A stretch of 9,451 nt of DNA from Rhodospirillales bacterium (GCA_025352915.1 JANXSA010000117.1:1-9451), one strand, 5' to 3'. Positions 1 to 7,141 are shown, counted from the first letter of the stretch. A program made the numbers and translations. The notes: generated by a model not told the origin, from the sequence alone.

Positions 1-795
1 GAGTGGCGACGTCGCAGGTGGTGCCGCGGTCGATCAGTGTGGCGCCGGTCGCGGCGATGCGCCATTCGTAGTCGCCGCCCGGCGCGCGCGAGGCAAAGGT
101 GTAGCCGGCCTCGACGGTGACCACCGGTCCGCCGGGAACAGCGAGCGTGGCGATGGCGTACTCCTCGACCGCCTCGCCATGGCCGTGGTGACGCACCGCG
201 GCGGCGAGCAGCTCGGGCTCGCCGGCGCCGAACAACATGAGTGCGGCGTCGATGCCGTGGATGCCGAGATTGCGCATCGCGCCGCCGCCGGCGACCAGTG
301 GGTCGAGCATCCAGGGACACCGTCGGCGCGGTAGCGGTCGGGTACGCCGTTGACGATGCGGAACTGGGCATGGACGAGCGGGCCAAGGCGGCCGGCGGCG
401 TCGAGGCGGGTGAGCTCCGGCCAGACCGGCGAGCAGCGGTTGGCCAGCGGCACGGCGATGAAGTGGCCGGCGGGCGGGGCGAGGGCAGCAAGCGCCGCGG
501 TGGCCGGCGCGGCAGGTTTCTCCAGCACCATCGGCAGGCCGGCGGCGAGGCAGGCACGCGCCATCGCCGGGACGTCGCGGGGATCGCCCATCACCACGAT
601 GGCATCGGGCCGGGCGGCGATCAGGTCCGCGAGGCTGTCGGCGGGCGGTGCTGCGTGTCGCGCGGCGAAAGCGGCGGTGACCGCCGGGTCGGGGTCCCAC
701 ACGCCCTGCACTTCGGCGCCGGCATGGCGGGCGGCGTCGATGTGCATCGGCGCGTGCCAATGCCCCACGCCGGCGATGGCGAGGCGGACGGTCAT
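1..795 (-). pseudogene. Gfo/Idh/MocA-family oxidoreductase, frameshifted and cut by the window edge
   Basis: This family comprises NAD(P)-dependent cytoplasmic oxidoreductases acting on sugars, inositols and related compounds; the substrate here is unknown. The N-terminus has a Rossmann nucleotide-binding motif (AGVGHWH, residues 8-14) and the family EKP motif (residues 92-94). After residue 161 the frame is lost. Reading from 310 downward in another frame restores a typical C-terminal domain, including GGGAMRNLGIHGID, which carries the conserved His/Asp region. One missing base in the G run at 314-316 explains the break. The start at 795 overlaps the stop of the upstream transporter gene as ATGA (792-795), which suggests translational coupling; the longer frame starting at 861 would overlap that gene needlessly. 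The C-terminus lies beyond base 1. The family assignment is firm. Whether the break is real or a sequencing error cannot be decided here. Confidence 0.85.
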
Positions 796-2406
796 TTCCG
801 CTCGACGTTCCAGAACACGAATTCGCTCGCGTTCACAACGCCGACAAGATTGGTGCGCCACGCCTTGGGGGCGAGGAACTGGCCGGCCAGGAGATAGGGC
901 ATGACCTCGTAGAACCGTTCCTGCAGCGCATCCATCGTCGTCTTTTGCGCCGCCGGCGTGGTGGCGGCGAAGTAGGCGTTGCGGCGGGCGTCGAGCTCGG
1001 GGTCGCAGGGATTGGGCACGAAGTTCGGCAGGCCGCAGGGCGCGCGGAGTTGGGTGGCGGTGAGCGGGCTGCCGACGACGCGGCCGGGCGCCCAGGTCGG
1101 GTGCATGTGCCAGCCAGGCGAGTTCGGCCCGGGCTTGTCGCCGCGGGTGGCGCGGGTGACGACGGTGCCCCAGTCGGTCGCCTGGAGGTCGACGTTGATG
1201 CCGGCCTCGCGCATCAACTGATGCAGCACCAGCGCCATCTGGTGCATGATCGGCTGGTCGGCGGGGTCCAGCAGCACCACCGGCTGTCCGCCATATCCGG
1301 CCTCGGCGAGCAGCGCACGGGCGCGTGCGGGATCGGGCCGGGCGAAGGGGGCGGTGCCGGCCGCACTCTCGTTGACCGAGCCGCAGGCCATGATCGAGAG
1401 GCAGAGGCGCTGGTACTCAGGATTGCCGACCGCCGCGGTCAGCACCTGGGCCTGGTCCATGATGTGCGCCATGGCGCGCCGGCCGGCGGGCTTGTCGAAG
1501 GGCGGATGGGCGGCGTTCATCCAGAAGAATGCCTGGCTGCCCATGGTGTCGAGCACTTTCACCACCACGTCGGGCGAGCGGCGCAAGATCGGCAGCAGGT
1601 CGACCAGCGGCAGGTCGAGACCGTCGACCTCGCCGCGCAGCAACGCCTGCACCTGTGTGGTCGGTTCCGGCATGATGATCCACTCGACGCGGTCGAAGCG
1701 GGCGATCTTGCCGCCCCAGAAGCCGTCGGCCGCCTCCGGGCGCGGCCGGTAGCCGGAGGCTTTGGCGTAGACCGCGCGGCTGCCCGGCACCCATTCGTTG
1801 TGCACGAAGCGGAACGGGCCGGAGCCCACGACCTCGGTGAACTGGATCTGGGTGAACGGGTCGGTTTTGGCGTCCGCCGCACGCAACACGAAGGTCGGCT
1901 GGATGGCGTCGGCCAGGGTCTCGCGCACCAGGCCGAACGGCTCCTTCAGCCGGATCTCGAAGGACAGCGTGTCAGTGGCGACCAGCACGTCCATGCGCGC
2001 CCGCATGGTGCCGCCCGAGGCCTTGCGCCGCGACCAGCGGTCGAGCGAGGCGACGGCGTCCGCCGCGGTGATCGGGCTGCCGTCGTGGAACGCCATGCCG
2101 GCTCAGCGTGAAGCGCCAGGTCAGGCCGTCGGGGCTGGCCTCGTAACGCTCGACCGCCTGCGGCCGCGGCACGTTGGCGGAGTCGTATGAGAACAGCGGC
2201 TCGTAGACCAGGTAGCCGTGGTTGCGGGTGATCGCCGCGGTGGTCCAGGTGGTGTCGAGGATGCGCAGATCGGCTTGCGGCACCCAGCGCAGGGTGGACT
2301 GGGCCTCGGAGGATGTGGGAGCGGTCGACAACGCGGCGGCGAATAGGGCGGCAAGCACGGCGGCGCGGCATTTGGTGATGACGCGCGATGGCACGGTGGA
2401 TCGCAT
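792..2406 (-). pseudogene. ABC transporter substrate-binding protein, family 5 (peptide/nickel type), frameshifted
   Basis: This is a periplasmic solute receptor of the SBP_bac_5 (DppA/OppA/NikA-like) family, feeding a peptide- or solute-type ABC importer. The N-terminus is a Sec signal peptide: basic residues, then the hydrophobic AAVLAALFAAAL, with likely cleavage near SEAQ. The family segments WVPQADLRILD, YEPLFSYDS and SPDGLTWRFTL follow. After Leu101 (2104-2106) the frame changes. The next family segment, MAFHDGSPITAADAVASLDRW, resumes at 2096 and runs 434 residues to the stop. Seven bases separate the two in-frame parts where six or nine are expected, so the lesion is +1 or -2 at 2097-2103. 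The rebuilt length of about 538 residues is normal for the family. A GGGAG ribosome binding site lies about nine bases before the ATG at 2406. The gene overlaps the next one by ATGA. No permease or ATPase genes are in the window. Confidence 0.85.
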
Positions 2407-2527
2407 GATCCTCGTCTCCCTGCTTCCCCGAACAGGCTAGCACCGAGATCGCAGCGCTGACCCGACATTTCCCGTATGCCCGGTTCATCAGGGCAGCTTG
2501 GGTGAACGATAAGACCAGCTCCCGGAG

Positions 2528-2668
2528 GTGATCAATGCCTGGACGTTTGCGCCGGGCGACAAGGTCATGCAGATCGAGAACGACTATGACAAGGAAGTCT
2601 ACAACGGCGACATCGGCTACATCGACGATGTCGATCCCGATGCCGGCGAGCTGACCGCTTGCTTCGAC
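2528..2668 (+). pseudogene. RecD/TraA-like DNA helicase, internal fragment
   Basis: The translation contains WTFAPGDKVMQIENDYDKEV followed by YNGDIGYIDDVD and AGELTA. This is a strongly conserved stretch near the C-terminus of RecD2/TraA-type superfamily 1 helicases, just before their UvrD-like C-terminal motifs. Only about 43 residues (2540-2668) look like the family. There is an in-frame stop at 2510-2512, and everything after Phe-Asp at 2663-2668 diverges. The usual downstream motif containing HKSQGSE is absent. The frame stays open to 2842, but that part is only the reverse of the DUF2252 gene. This is therefore a gene stump, not a working helicase. The break lies four bases from the stop codon of the neighbouring minus-strand gene, which suggests that the arrival of that gene, or a deletion, removed the rest. 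Confidence 0.75.
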
Positions 2669-2671
2669 AGG

Positions 2672-3856
2672 CTAACGTTCTATCTGTCGGCGCACCCAGT
2701 CTTCACGAAATTCAGCGTGTTCGGCCCGCAGAGCCACTGCTGTCCTCTGAGCTGCATCGGCCAGCCACCCGTCCTTGCGGCTCTTGAGATCCTTACGGAC
2801 CGCACCCCCGACGTCTCCCGTGCCAACGTGGATCGCCGCTAAATCCTGTCCCATGGCCCCCAGCATGCGAGCGCTCAACAACACGCCGATACCAACCAAC
2901 TTCTCCCCCGGATCATCGTCGTCGTTTCCGGCTTGATTCACAGAGCTTGCGCCGGATCGATAAGCGTTGATCTTGCGATTGTTGGGCGACAACCGACGTA
3001 CTGCGATCCCGTCGACAAGCCGATACCAAGGATCTGGCGACCGGTGGCGACCCGTTGATATCTCGATGCAGCGAAGCGCTCGTCCGGCGCCGTCGTGAAC
3101 GCGCGTCCAGCCTGAAGGAACGACACCCTTCGCCTCTCTGATCACCCAATCGCCACACCAAACCGACTGTGCAACCCAACGGGGCCGACCCAGGCTTCCT
3201 ACACCCGCACTGCGGTACCAGATTTGAGGCGGAGGTGATCCTGGAGGTAGAGCGGCAAGCAACGCCCCCTCGTATCGTGGCCACAATTTCGGGCGTTGTC
3301 CCTCGGGTCGTTCCGCGAATTTCCTTCGCTTCTTGTCGAGCTTTGTCCAGAAACCGGCTCGCTCCTTCTCCGGTACGATCACCGCCTTCCGCAACCAACC
3401 AAGATCTCGATCAAGGATGAACGGTCGAGGCTCGGACAACCCTTTTCGGTAGCCGCTTAAGATCGCGTCTGCGATTGCCTGCGCATCCGGGCCGCTGGGT
3501 TCAGATGTGGTAAGCAGTGCACTCGTCGCCAATCGAAGCAAATCCAAGGTGTATGGCATCTCGGCGGCTTCATCATAGTCGTTGACGCCCCAGACAAGGC
3601 GCCCATCCAAATCTCGCCAAGTACCAAAGTTCTCGAGATGGATGTCACCCACCGCGAGCACCCTGGTTGCAACAGTAAGTTCCGGCTCAATGTCCTGGAT
3701 CGTTTCGGCCCAGCGCCAGTAGGTTGCGCGGAGGAAGGGGAAAGGGCCAGACGCCATCTCATACCGTTTCTCGAGAAGACCCTCCTCGACAACCTCGTGG
3801 CCCAACTCGTTGCGTAGAAATGCTTCATACGCGTCCGTAGATCGAAGAATTCTCAT
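2672..3856 (-). CDS. DUF2252 family protein
   Basis: This 394-residue protein matches DUF2252 (COG4320), a family with no firmly established biochemical function. Visible family segments are FPFLRATYWRWA (39-50), GDIHLENFGTWRD (70-82), LVWGVNDYDEA (87-97) and PYTLDLLRLATSAL (101-114). The GD-H-EN and ND-DEA segments resemble the catalytic and metal-binding loops of aminoglycoside-phosphotransferase/kinase-like folds, so phosphotransfer is a reasonable but unproven guess. No signal peptide or membrane segment is seen, so it is probably cytoplasmic. I chose the ATG at 3856 because GGGGAG (3862-3867 on the complement) sits five bases before it and family similarity begins there; the upstream extension to 4063 is low-complexity. 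The GC content is visibly lower than nearby: 33 of 60 bases at 3601-3660 against 45 of 60 at 4561-4620. Broken genes on both sides point to horizontal arrival. Confidence 0.85.
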   Translation of the reverse strand: MRILRSTDAYEAFLRNELGHEVVEEGLLEKRYEMASGPFPFLRATYWRWAETIQDIEPELTVATRVLAVGDIHLENFGTWRDLDGRLVWGVNDYDEAAEMPYTLDLLRLATSALLTTSEPSGPDAQAIADAILSGYRKGLSEPRPFILDRDLGWLRKAVIVPEKERAGFWTKLDKKRRKFAERPEGQRPKLWPRYEGALLAALPPGSPPPQIWYRSAGVGSLGRPRWVAQSVWCGDWVIREAKGVVPSGWTRVHDGAGRALRCIEISTGRHRSPDPWYRLVDGIAVRRLSPNNRKINAYRSGASSVNQAGNDDDDPGEKLVGIGVLLSARMLGAMGQDLAAIHVGTGDVGGAVRKDLKSRKDGWLADAAQRTAVALRAEHAEFREDWVRRQIER

Positions 3857-3861
3857 ATTGG

Positions 3862-3867
3862 CTCCCC
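3862..3867 (-). promoter_or_regulatory. Ribosome binding site of the DUF2252 gene
   Basis: GGGGAG on the minus strand, five bases upstream of the ATG at 3856. It favours this start over the longer open frame. Confidence 0.6.
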
Positions 3868-3911
3868 AATTCGAGCGATAGGCAATGCGCGAATGATACA
3901 GGATCACGGCG

Positions 3912-4095
3912 CCGGCATCACGACTTTCAGCCCTGAACGAGGCGATGCGGGCCTTGCTATTCGGCGCGGTATTCGAGGACCTGCTGGCGCTCGACTTGCC
4001 CGAGGGCCGCAACCTCGCTGACGAGTATCTGCGCCGCCGCGGATGGCAGGAGAGTGCCGACACGCGCGACTACGTCGCCGCCCTGCACTCCAACA
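3912..4095 (+). pseudogene. Fragment of an uncharacterised proteobacterial protein family (possibly SEC-C-type), merged in frame with cbtB
   Basis: In the plus frame that later encodes CbtB, the translation contains MRALLFGAVFEDLLALDLPE, GRNLADEYLRRRGWQ and ADTRDYVAALH. I recognise this style of sequence (FED-L, EYL-RRGW, TR-YVAAL) from a family of uncharacterised alphaproteobacterial proteins, some of which I recall carrying a C-terminal SEC-C metal-binding motif; that name is tentative. Similarity appears to stop near 4090-4095, where family members would continue. The frame then runs without a stop through about 50 bases into cbtB. The left end (about 3898-3925) also lacks a proper start region and abuts the upstream region of the DUF2252 gene. 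The piece is therefore probably an internal remnant. The alternative is a real N-terminal extension of CbtB starting at 3945, which is unlikely because known CbtB proteins are about 60 residues. Confidence 0.45.
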
Positions 4096-4135
4096 TTGCG
4101 CGACGTGCTGCGTTCGGACATCCTTGCGTAACATC

Positions 4136-4140
4136 GGAGG
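4136..4140 (+). promoter_or_regulatory. Ribosome binding site of cbtB
   Basis: GGAGG eight bases upstream of the ATG at 4149. It supports the short CbtB start over the fused open frame beginning at 3945. I see no cobalamin riboswitch here, although cbtB genes often follow one; the remnant gene occupies the space where it would lie. Confidence 0.7.
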
Positions 4141-4148
4141 GGCGGGTC

Positions 4149-4322
4149 ATGAGCTTGAGGATCGCAGCGGTGGGCTGGGCTGCTTCGGGCGAAGTGGTCG
4201 CCACCTTCAGTGCCCTGCTGCTGGGCGTGTTCATGGTTTTCATAGTTGGGTTCGCAGGTGCCGAGGTGCTGCACGAGGCAGCGCACAACACGCGCCATTC
4301 CATCGCCTTTCCCTGCCACTGA
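4149..4322 (+). CDS. cbtB: CbtB, small subunit of predicted cobalt transporter
   Basis: This 57-residue membrane protein pairs with CbtA. The CbtAB pair was predicted to be a cobalt transporter from its association with cobalamin regulation. One transmembrane helix is evident (roughly residues 10-30, including FSALLLGVFMVFIVGFAGAE). The C-terminal His-rich signature HEAAHNTRHSIAFPCH is diagnostic and probably binds metal. Length is typical. The start at 4149 is set by a GGAGG eight bases upstream, although the frame is open further back through a gene remnant. The stop at 4320-4322 is followed three bases later by cbtA, so the two should be co-translated. The convergent neighbour is a cobalt-type nitrile hydratase operon, which fits a role in cobalt supply. 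The promoter is not evident and may have been altered when the upstream sequence was rearranged. Confidence 0.88.
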   Translation: MSLRIAAVGWAASGEVVATFSALLLGVFMVFIVGFAGAEVLHEAAHNTRHSIAFPCH

Positions 4323-4325
4323 GCG

Positions 4326-4988
4326 GTGGCGGCATTTCGCGCGCTGGTGTTCGCGGCGCTGTTGGCCGGGATCGCAGCGGGGCTGGCGACGTCGGCGGTG
4401 CAGGCGGCGCGGCTGTGGCCGCTGATTGATGCCGCCGAACTGCTCGAGTCGCATGGCAATGATGGCCACGTCCACGGGCCGGCCGGATGGAGCCCCCATG
4501 GGGCGCTACGGCCGGCGCTGACGGTGCTGTTCAACATGGCGGCCGGGATCGGCTTCGCGCTGATGCTGAACGCGGCGGCGCGGCTGCGCGAGCTTCGCTC
4601 CGGGGTGGGGCTGACGGTGGGTGAGGGCGTGGGATGGGGAGCGGCGGGGTTCGCCGCCTTCGCGCTGGCGCCGGCGCTAGGACTGCCACCTGCTTTGCCT
4701 GGAATGGCGGAGGGCGCGTTGCTGGCGCGGCAGATCTGGTGGGTGGCAACGGCGGGCTGCACACTGGGCGGCATCGCGATGCTCGCCTGGGCCGGTGGGG
4801 CGTGGCGCGGGGTCGGCGTGGCGCTAATGGCGTTGCCGCATCTAGCAGGGGCACCCGTGGCGGGCCATGGCGGCGCGGTGCCGGGGGATCTGGCGGCGGC
4901 GTTCGTGGCAGGGTCGCTAGCGGCCTCGGCGGTATTCTGGGTGGTGCTGGGCGGCGTTTCGGGCTGGGTGCAGCAGCGCTGGGCCTGA
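4326..4988 (+). CDS. cbtA: CbtA, large membrane subunit of predicted cobalt transporter
   Basis: This 220-residue integral membrane protein belongs to the CbtA family. It opens with FRALVFAALLAGIAAGLATSAVQAARLWPL, a first helix followed by the family's conserved region (shown here only as hydrophobic FAALLAGIAAGLATSAVQ). A His-containing loop, ESHGNDGHVHGPAGWSPHG, precedes a second helix. About five hydrophobic segments are visible in all. Histidines in the loop and in the GHGG region near residue 180 could ligand cobalt. Translation probably starts at GTG 4326, three bases after the cbtB stop, without a strong ribosome binding site of its own, so coupling to cbtB is likely. The gene ends 21 bases from the convergent stop of the nitrile hydratase accessory gene. 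Base composition is very GC-rich, like the nitrile hydratase genes and unlike the DUF2252 gene. Confidence 0.88.
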   Translation: MAAFRALVFAALLAGIAAGLATSAVQAARLWPLIDAAELLESHGNDGHVHGPAGWSPHGALRPALTVLFNMAAGIGFALMLNAAARLRELRSGVGLTVGEGVGWGAAGFAAFALAPALGLPPALPGMAEGALLARQIWWVATAGCTLGGIAMLAWAGGAWRGVGVALMALPHLAGAPVAGHGGAVPGDLAAAFVAGSLAASAVFWVVLGGVSGWVQQRWA

Positions 4989-5009
4989 AGGAGGGCCGGC
5001 GCCTTCTGC

Positions 5010-5360
5010 TCAGGTCGGTCCGAGTTCCACCGGCTGGCCATGCGGCGTGGCGTGATAGGCGGCTTCCCAGGCGTGCTTGCGGGCGTGGAGTTCCGCGGGG
5101 GCTACGAGGCCCTTGGCAGTGACGAGGCGTTCCAGCGCCACGAGCCAGTGCTCGTAGTAGTGGCTGCCGTCATCCGGCTCGTCGCGGGCTTCGGCCTGCT
5201 TCAGCACGTCTGCGAGGGTTGCGGCCCATTCGGGCCAAGTGAAGGCGCCCTCGGCGCTTAGGCGGACGGCCAGCGCGAAAGCCTGGGCCTGCCAGGGTTC
5301 GGCAAAGACGGGTCCGTCGGGGCCGGCGGGAAGGCCCGGCAGGGCAGCGAAATCAGCCAT
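5010..5360 (-). CDS. Nitrile hydratase accessory/activator protein
   Basis: This 116-residue protein resembles the nitrile hydratase activators of the P14K/NhlE type, which deliver the cobalt-loaded alpha subunit to the enzyme by subunit exchange. It looks like the N-terminal half of the beta subunit: VFAEPWQAQAFALAVRLSAE matches the beta segment [16 protein letters not shown], and YYEHWLVALERLVTAKGLV matches [19 protein letters not shown]. The beta C-terminal barrel is absent, as expected for this family. The ATG at 5360 overlaps the end of nthB by eight bases, so it is the third gene of the operon and probably translationally coupled. I chose this start because similarity begins there; the longer frame upstream only mirrors nthB. 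The stop lies 21 bases from the convergent cbtA stop. Confidence 0.9.
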   Translation of the reverse strand: MADFAALPGLPAGPDGPVFAEPWQAQAFALAVRLSAEGAFTWPEWAATLADVLKQAEARDEPDDGSHYYEHWLVALERLVTAKGLVAPAELHARKHAWEAAYHATPHGQPVELGPT

Positions 5361-6012
5361 GGTCGAGATAGGACTCCCACAGGTCGGCGCAGATCGTGTC
5401 TCGCGGGTTGGCGTCGGGGCCCCAGATGTCGGTGGCGCGGAAGCGGACGGTGTAGACGTGCTGGGGGTTCTCGCCCTGGAAGAGGGCATTGGTGTCGGGG
5501 AAGACATGGGCGCCGTGGTGGGCGGTGACGTCGCCGGCGTGGCCGCGCAGGTAGCGGGGTAGGCGGGTGTGGGTGGTGGGGTTGATGACACGGGCGCGCA
5601 CGCGCGCGCCCGGGGCGAAGCGGGGCATGGTATCAAGCGGGCGGGTTTTGGGGGCGCCGGCGAGAAAGCGCGGCACGATCATTTCGGGACGCAGCTGCGG
5701 CGTTGCCTTGGGTTGGCCGTTCGCTGGCCTGCCAGCTGCAATCTCCTCTCGCGCGATCAGGCCCGCGTCCACAGCCAGTGTCTCATAGACGTTGAACCAG
5801 CGTTCATAATAGCTCATGCGGAGGTAGTCAGCAGCGGGAATGCGTTCTTGCGCTTGGCGGAAGACGTCAGTGTTCCATTTGCCCCATGCGCCCAGAGCGG
5901 AGGCAAGGCCCATAACGCGAGCTTCCCAAGGGGCGTGGAACAAAGGTTCGTCGACTTCGGGCATCAGGGGGCCGAGGCCGTGCATCCCGCCCATGTCGTG
6001 GACTGAGTTCAT
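5353..6012 (-). CDS. nthB: Nitrile hydratase beta subunit
   Basis: This 219-residue beta subunit pairs with the alpha subunit to hydrate nitriles to amides in the cytoplasm. The N-terminus [16 protein letters not shown] is the classic beta start. It is followed by the helical region [20 protein letters not shown] (25-44) and [15 protein letters not shown] (66-80). The C-terminal barrel contains [32 protein letters not shown] and [11 protein letters not shown]. Arg52, and an arginine in RYLRG (153-156), fall where the family's conserved arginines hydrogen-bond to the oxidised cysteines of the alpha subunit. Length is normal for cobalt-type enzymes. The ATG at 6012 overlaps the alpha stop as ATGA (6009-6012), and the 3' end overlaps the accessory gene, so expression should be tightly balanced. 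Confidence 0.93.
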   Translation of the reverse strand: MNSVHDMGGMHGLGPLMPEVDEPLFHAPWEARVMGLASALGAWGKWNTDVFRQAQERIPAADYLRMSYYERWFNVYETLAVDAGLIAREEIAAGRPANGQPKATPQLRPEMIVPRFLAGAPKTRPLDTMPRFAPGARVRARVINPTTHTRLPRYLRGHAGDVTAHHGAHVFPDTNALFQGENPQHVYTVRFRATDIWGPDANPRDTICADLWESYLDHG

Positions 6013-6641
6013 GGCGCGGCCACGCGTGCGGTGCCGATCATGGCGTCGCGCGTGACGAGGTCGGCAAGTTGTTCCTCGTTCAGCGACGCGGTGCCGGCGG
6101 GGCGCTCTGGCAGGACGAGATAGCGAAGTTCTGCGGTGGAATCCCAGACGCGGACCTCGATGTTCTCGGGCAGTGCCAGGCCGAACTCGGCAATGACGCC
6201 GCGCGGGTCGATGACGGCGCGGGAGCGGTAGGCGGCGGACTTATACCAGGCAGGCGGCAGGCCAAGCACGGGCCAGGGGTAGCAGGAGCACAGCGTGCAT
6301 ACGATCAGGTTGTGCATGGCGGCGGTGTTTTCCACCACGACCATGTGCTCGCCCTGGCGGCCGGAATAGCCGAGTTCGGCGATTGCAGACGTGGCGTCCG
6401 AAAGCAGGCGCGCCTTGTAGGTGGGGTCGCTCCAGGCGCGGGCGACAACGCGGGCGCCGTTGCGCGGCCCGACGCGGCGTTCAAAGTAGTCGATGACTTC
6501 ATCCATCGCGGCAGGGTCAACCAGGCCCTTTTCCACCAGCAGCGATTCAAGCGCCTTCACGCGCAGGGCGAGGTCGCTGGGCACGTCGCTGTGTTCGTGG
6601 TCGTGGTCATGGGCGTGGGTGTGAGGATCGTGCGGAGCCAT
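6009..6641 (-). CDS. nthA: Nitrile hydratase alpha subunit, cobalt type, with His-rich N-terminus
   Basis: This 210-residue catalytic subunit binds the metal through [10 protein letters not shown]: Cys115, Cys118, Ser119 and Cys120 form the claw setting, with Cys118 and Cys120 expected to be oxidised. Thr at position 116 (CTLCSC rather than CSLCSC) marks a non-corrin cobalt enzyme in this family. Other family segments are [20 protein letters not shown] (31-50), [19 protein letters not shown] (58-76), [20 protein letters not shown] (129-148) and [20 protein letters not shown] (165-184). The first 17 residues hold seven histidines (4, 7, 9, 11, 13, 15, 17) alternating with acidic residues, a probable cobalt-binding tail absent from the best-known alpha subunits. 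The ATG at 6641 has AGAGG upstream and begins just before this tail; the open frame reaches 6698 but those residues look unrelated. It is the first gene of the alpha-beta-activator operon. Confidence 0.93.
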   Translation of the reverse strand: MAPHDPHTHAHDHDHEHSDVPSDLALRVKALESLLVEKGLVDPAAMDEVIDYFERRVGPRNGARVVARAWSDPTYKARLLSDATSAIAELGYSGRQGEHMVVVENTAAMHNLIVCTLCSCYPWPVLGLPPAWYKSAAYRSRAVIDPRGVIAEFGLALPENIEVRVWDSTAELRYLVLPERPAGTASLNEEQLADLVTRDAMIGTARVAAP

Positions 6642-6766
6642 ACCAGCCTCTCGGCGCAGTTCTGAAGTAACAGAGCACGGCGCAGGGCCAGATCGCAATG
6701 CGTGTCAACCGATCCAGCCAACGACGTGCGGCCGACCATGTCCTGAGGGCGGCTCCCCACCGACGC

Positions 6767-6786
6767 AATGCGACGCGCGTCACATT
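6767..6786. promoter_or_regulatory. Operator-like 20-base inverted repeat upstream of nthA
   Basis: AATG, one base, the perfect palindrome GACGCGCGTC, one base, then CATT. Nine of the ten base pairs of the dyad match; only 6771 and 6782 do not pair. It lies about 125 bases upstream of the nthA start. Its left end overlaps the second CGCAATGCG copy, and most of the dyad lies inside the diverged repeat. The dyad is not preserved in the other repeat copy (8273-8288). A dimeric regulator site is plausible, but such a palindrome can also arise by chance in GC-rich DNA. Confidence 0.3.
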
Positions 6787-6920
6787 CCCCCAAACCGAAA
6801 ACACAGGGGTATCACCCGTAACCCGGAAAAACGCCCGTGAACCTCCGCGATTGCCATGTGCCGGGGCGCTCTTGACCGGCCAAACCGCCGTCTTGGGCAC
6901 CGCATTTCAGCCCATCCGGG
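6771..6920. repeat. Diverged 150-base direct repeat, copy A (upstream of nthA)
   Basis: Aligned without gaps to 8273-8422, this block matches at about 106 of 150 positions by hand count. It includes exact shared runs such as GGGTATCACCCG (6807-6818 and 8309-8320) and CAGCCCATCCGGG (6908-6920 and 8410-8422). Spacing between these anchors is the same in both copies. Weaker similarity continues a little further right (GGCAAC, CAGGTG). On the minus strand both copies can be read as GRFSG-RVIPL with a shared upstream PGWAE, suggesting a former coding sequence. Confidence 0.8.
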
Positions 6921-7141
6921 TGGGGCAACGTGCAGGTGACCAGCTATGGGTCCATGTGGCCGGACTCGACACCCCGCCGCGATCCGGCACACCACGTCAG
7001 GTCTCGGCACCAACACCTGGCGGACCGGTGCGGCCGGCGAGGCGACTACAACCACGAGCCGCCTGCCTCGCCTTCGCCAGCGAAAGCTCCAAGGAGGCCC
7101 GCCGCGCTTTCATCGGAAGGCCAACTCGAATTCAACAGCTG

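Larger units (their letters stand above)
6642..7141. other. 500-base intergenic region upstream of the nitrile hydratase operon
   Basis: No convincing gene is seen here. The region should hold the promoter of the minus-strand nthAB operon. A TTGACA hexamer lies on the minus strand at 6703-6708, but no good -10 box follows at 16-18 bases, so I do not call a promoter. The 9-base near-palindrome CGCAATGCG occurs twice, at 6694-6702 and 6764-6772. The second copy lies within a longer dyad (6767-6786). One copy of a diverged repeat covers 6771-6920. A minus-strand open frame of 91 codons (6780-7055) contains the repeat and may be a gene remnant. From about 6940 to 7141 I see nothing recognisable. 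Confidence 0.6.

Noticed and set aside
241..2111. Long plus-strand open frames opposite the oxidoreductase and solute-binding genes
   Set aside because: They are antisense shadows of GC-rich genes, low in complexity and without family motifs; the minus-strand products are clear.
4096..4148. Cobalamin riboswitch before cbtB
   Set aside because: Only about 50 bases lie between the gene remnant and the start codon, and no B12-box-like sequence is visible.
4987..5006. Possible bidirectional terminator between cbtA and the accessory gene (GAAGG and CCTTC arms around GC-rich DNA)
   Set aside because: Only five pairs, the left arm overlaps the cbtA stop codon, and no T run follows on either strand.
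6686..6708. Sigma-70 promoter starting at TTGACA on the minus strand
   Set aside because: No acceptable -10 hexamer at the right distance; kept only as a note in the intergenic entry.
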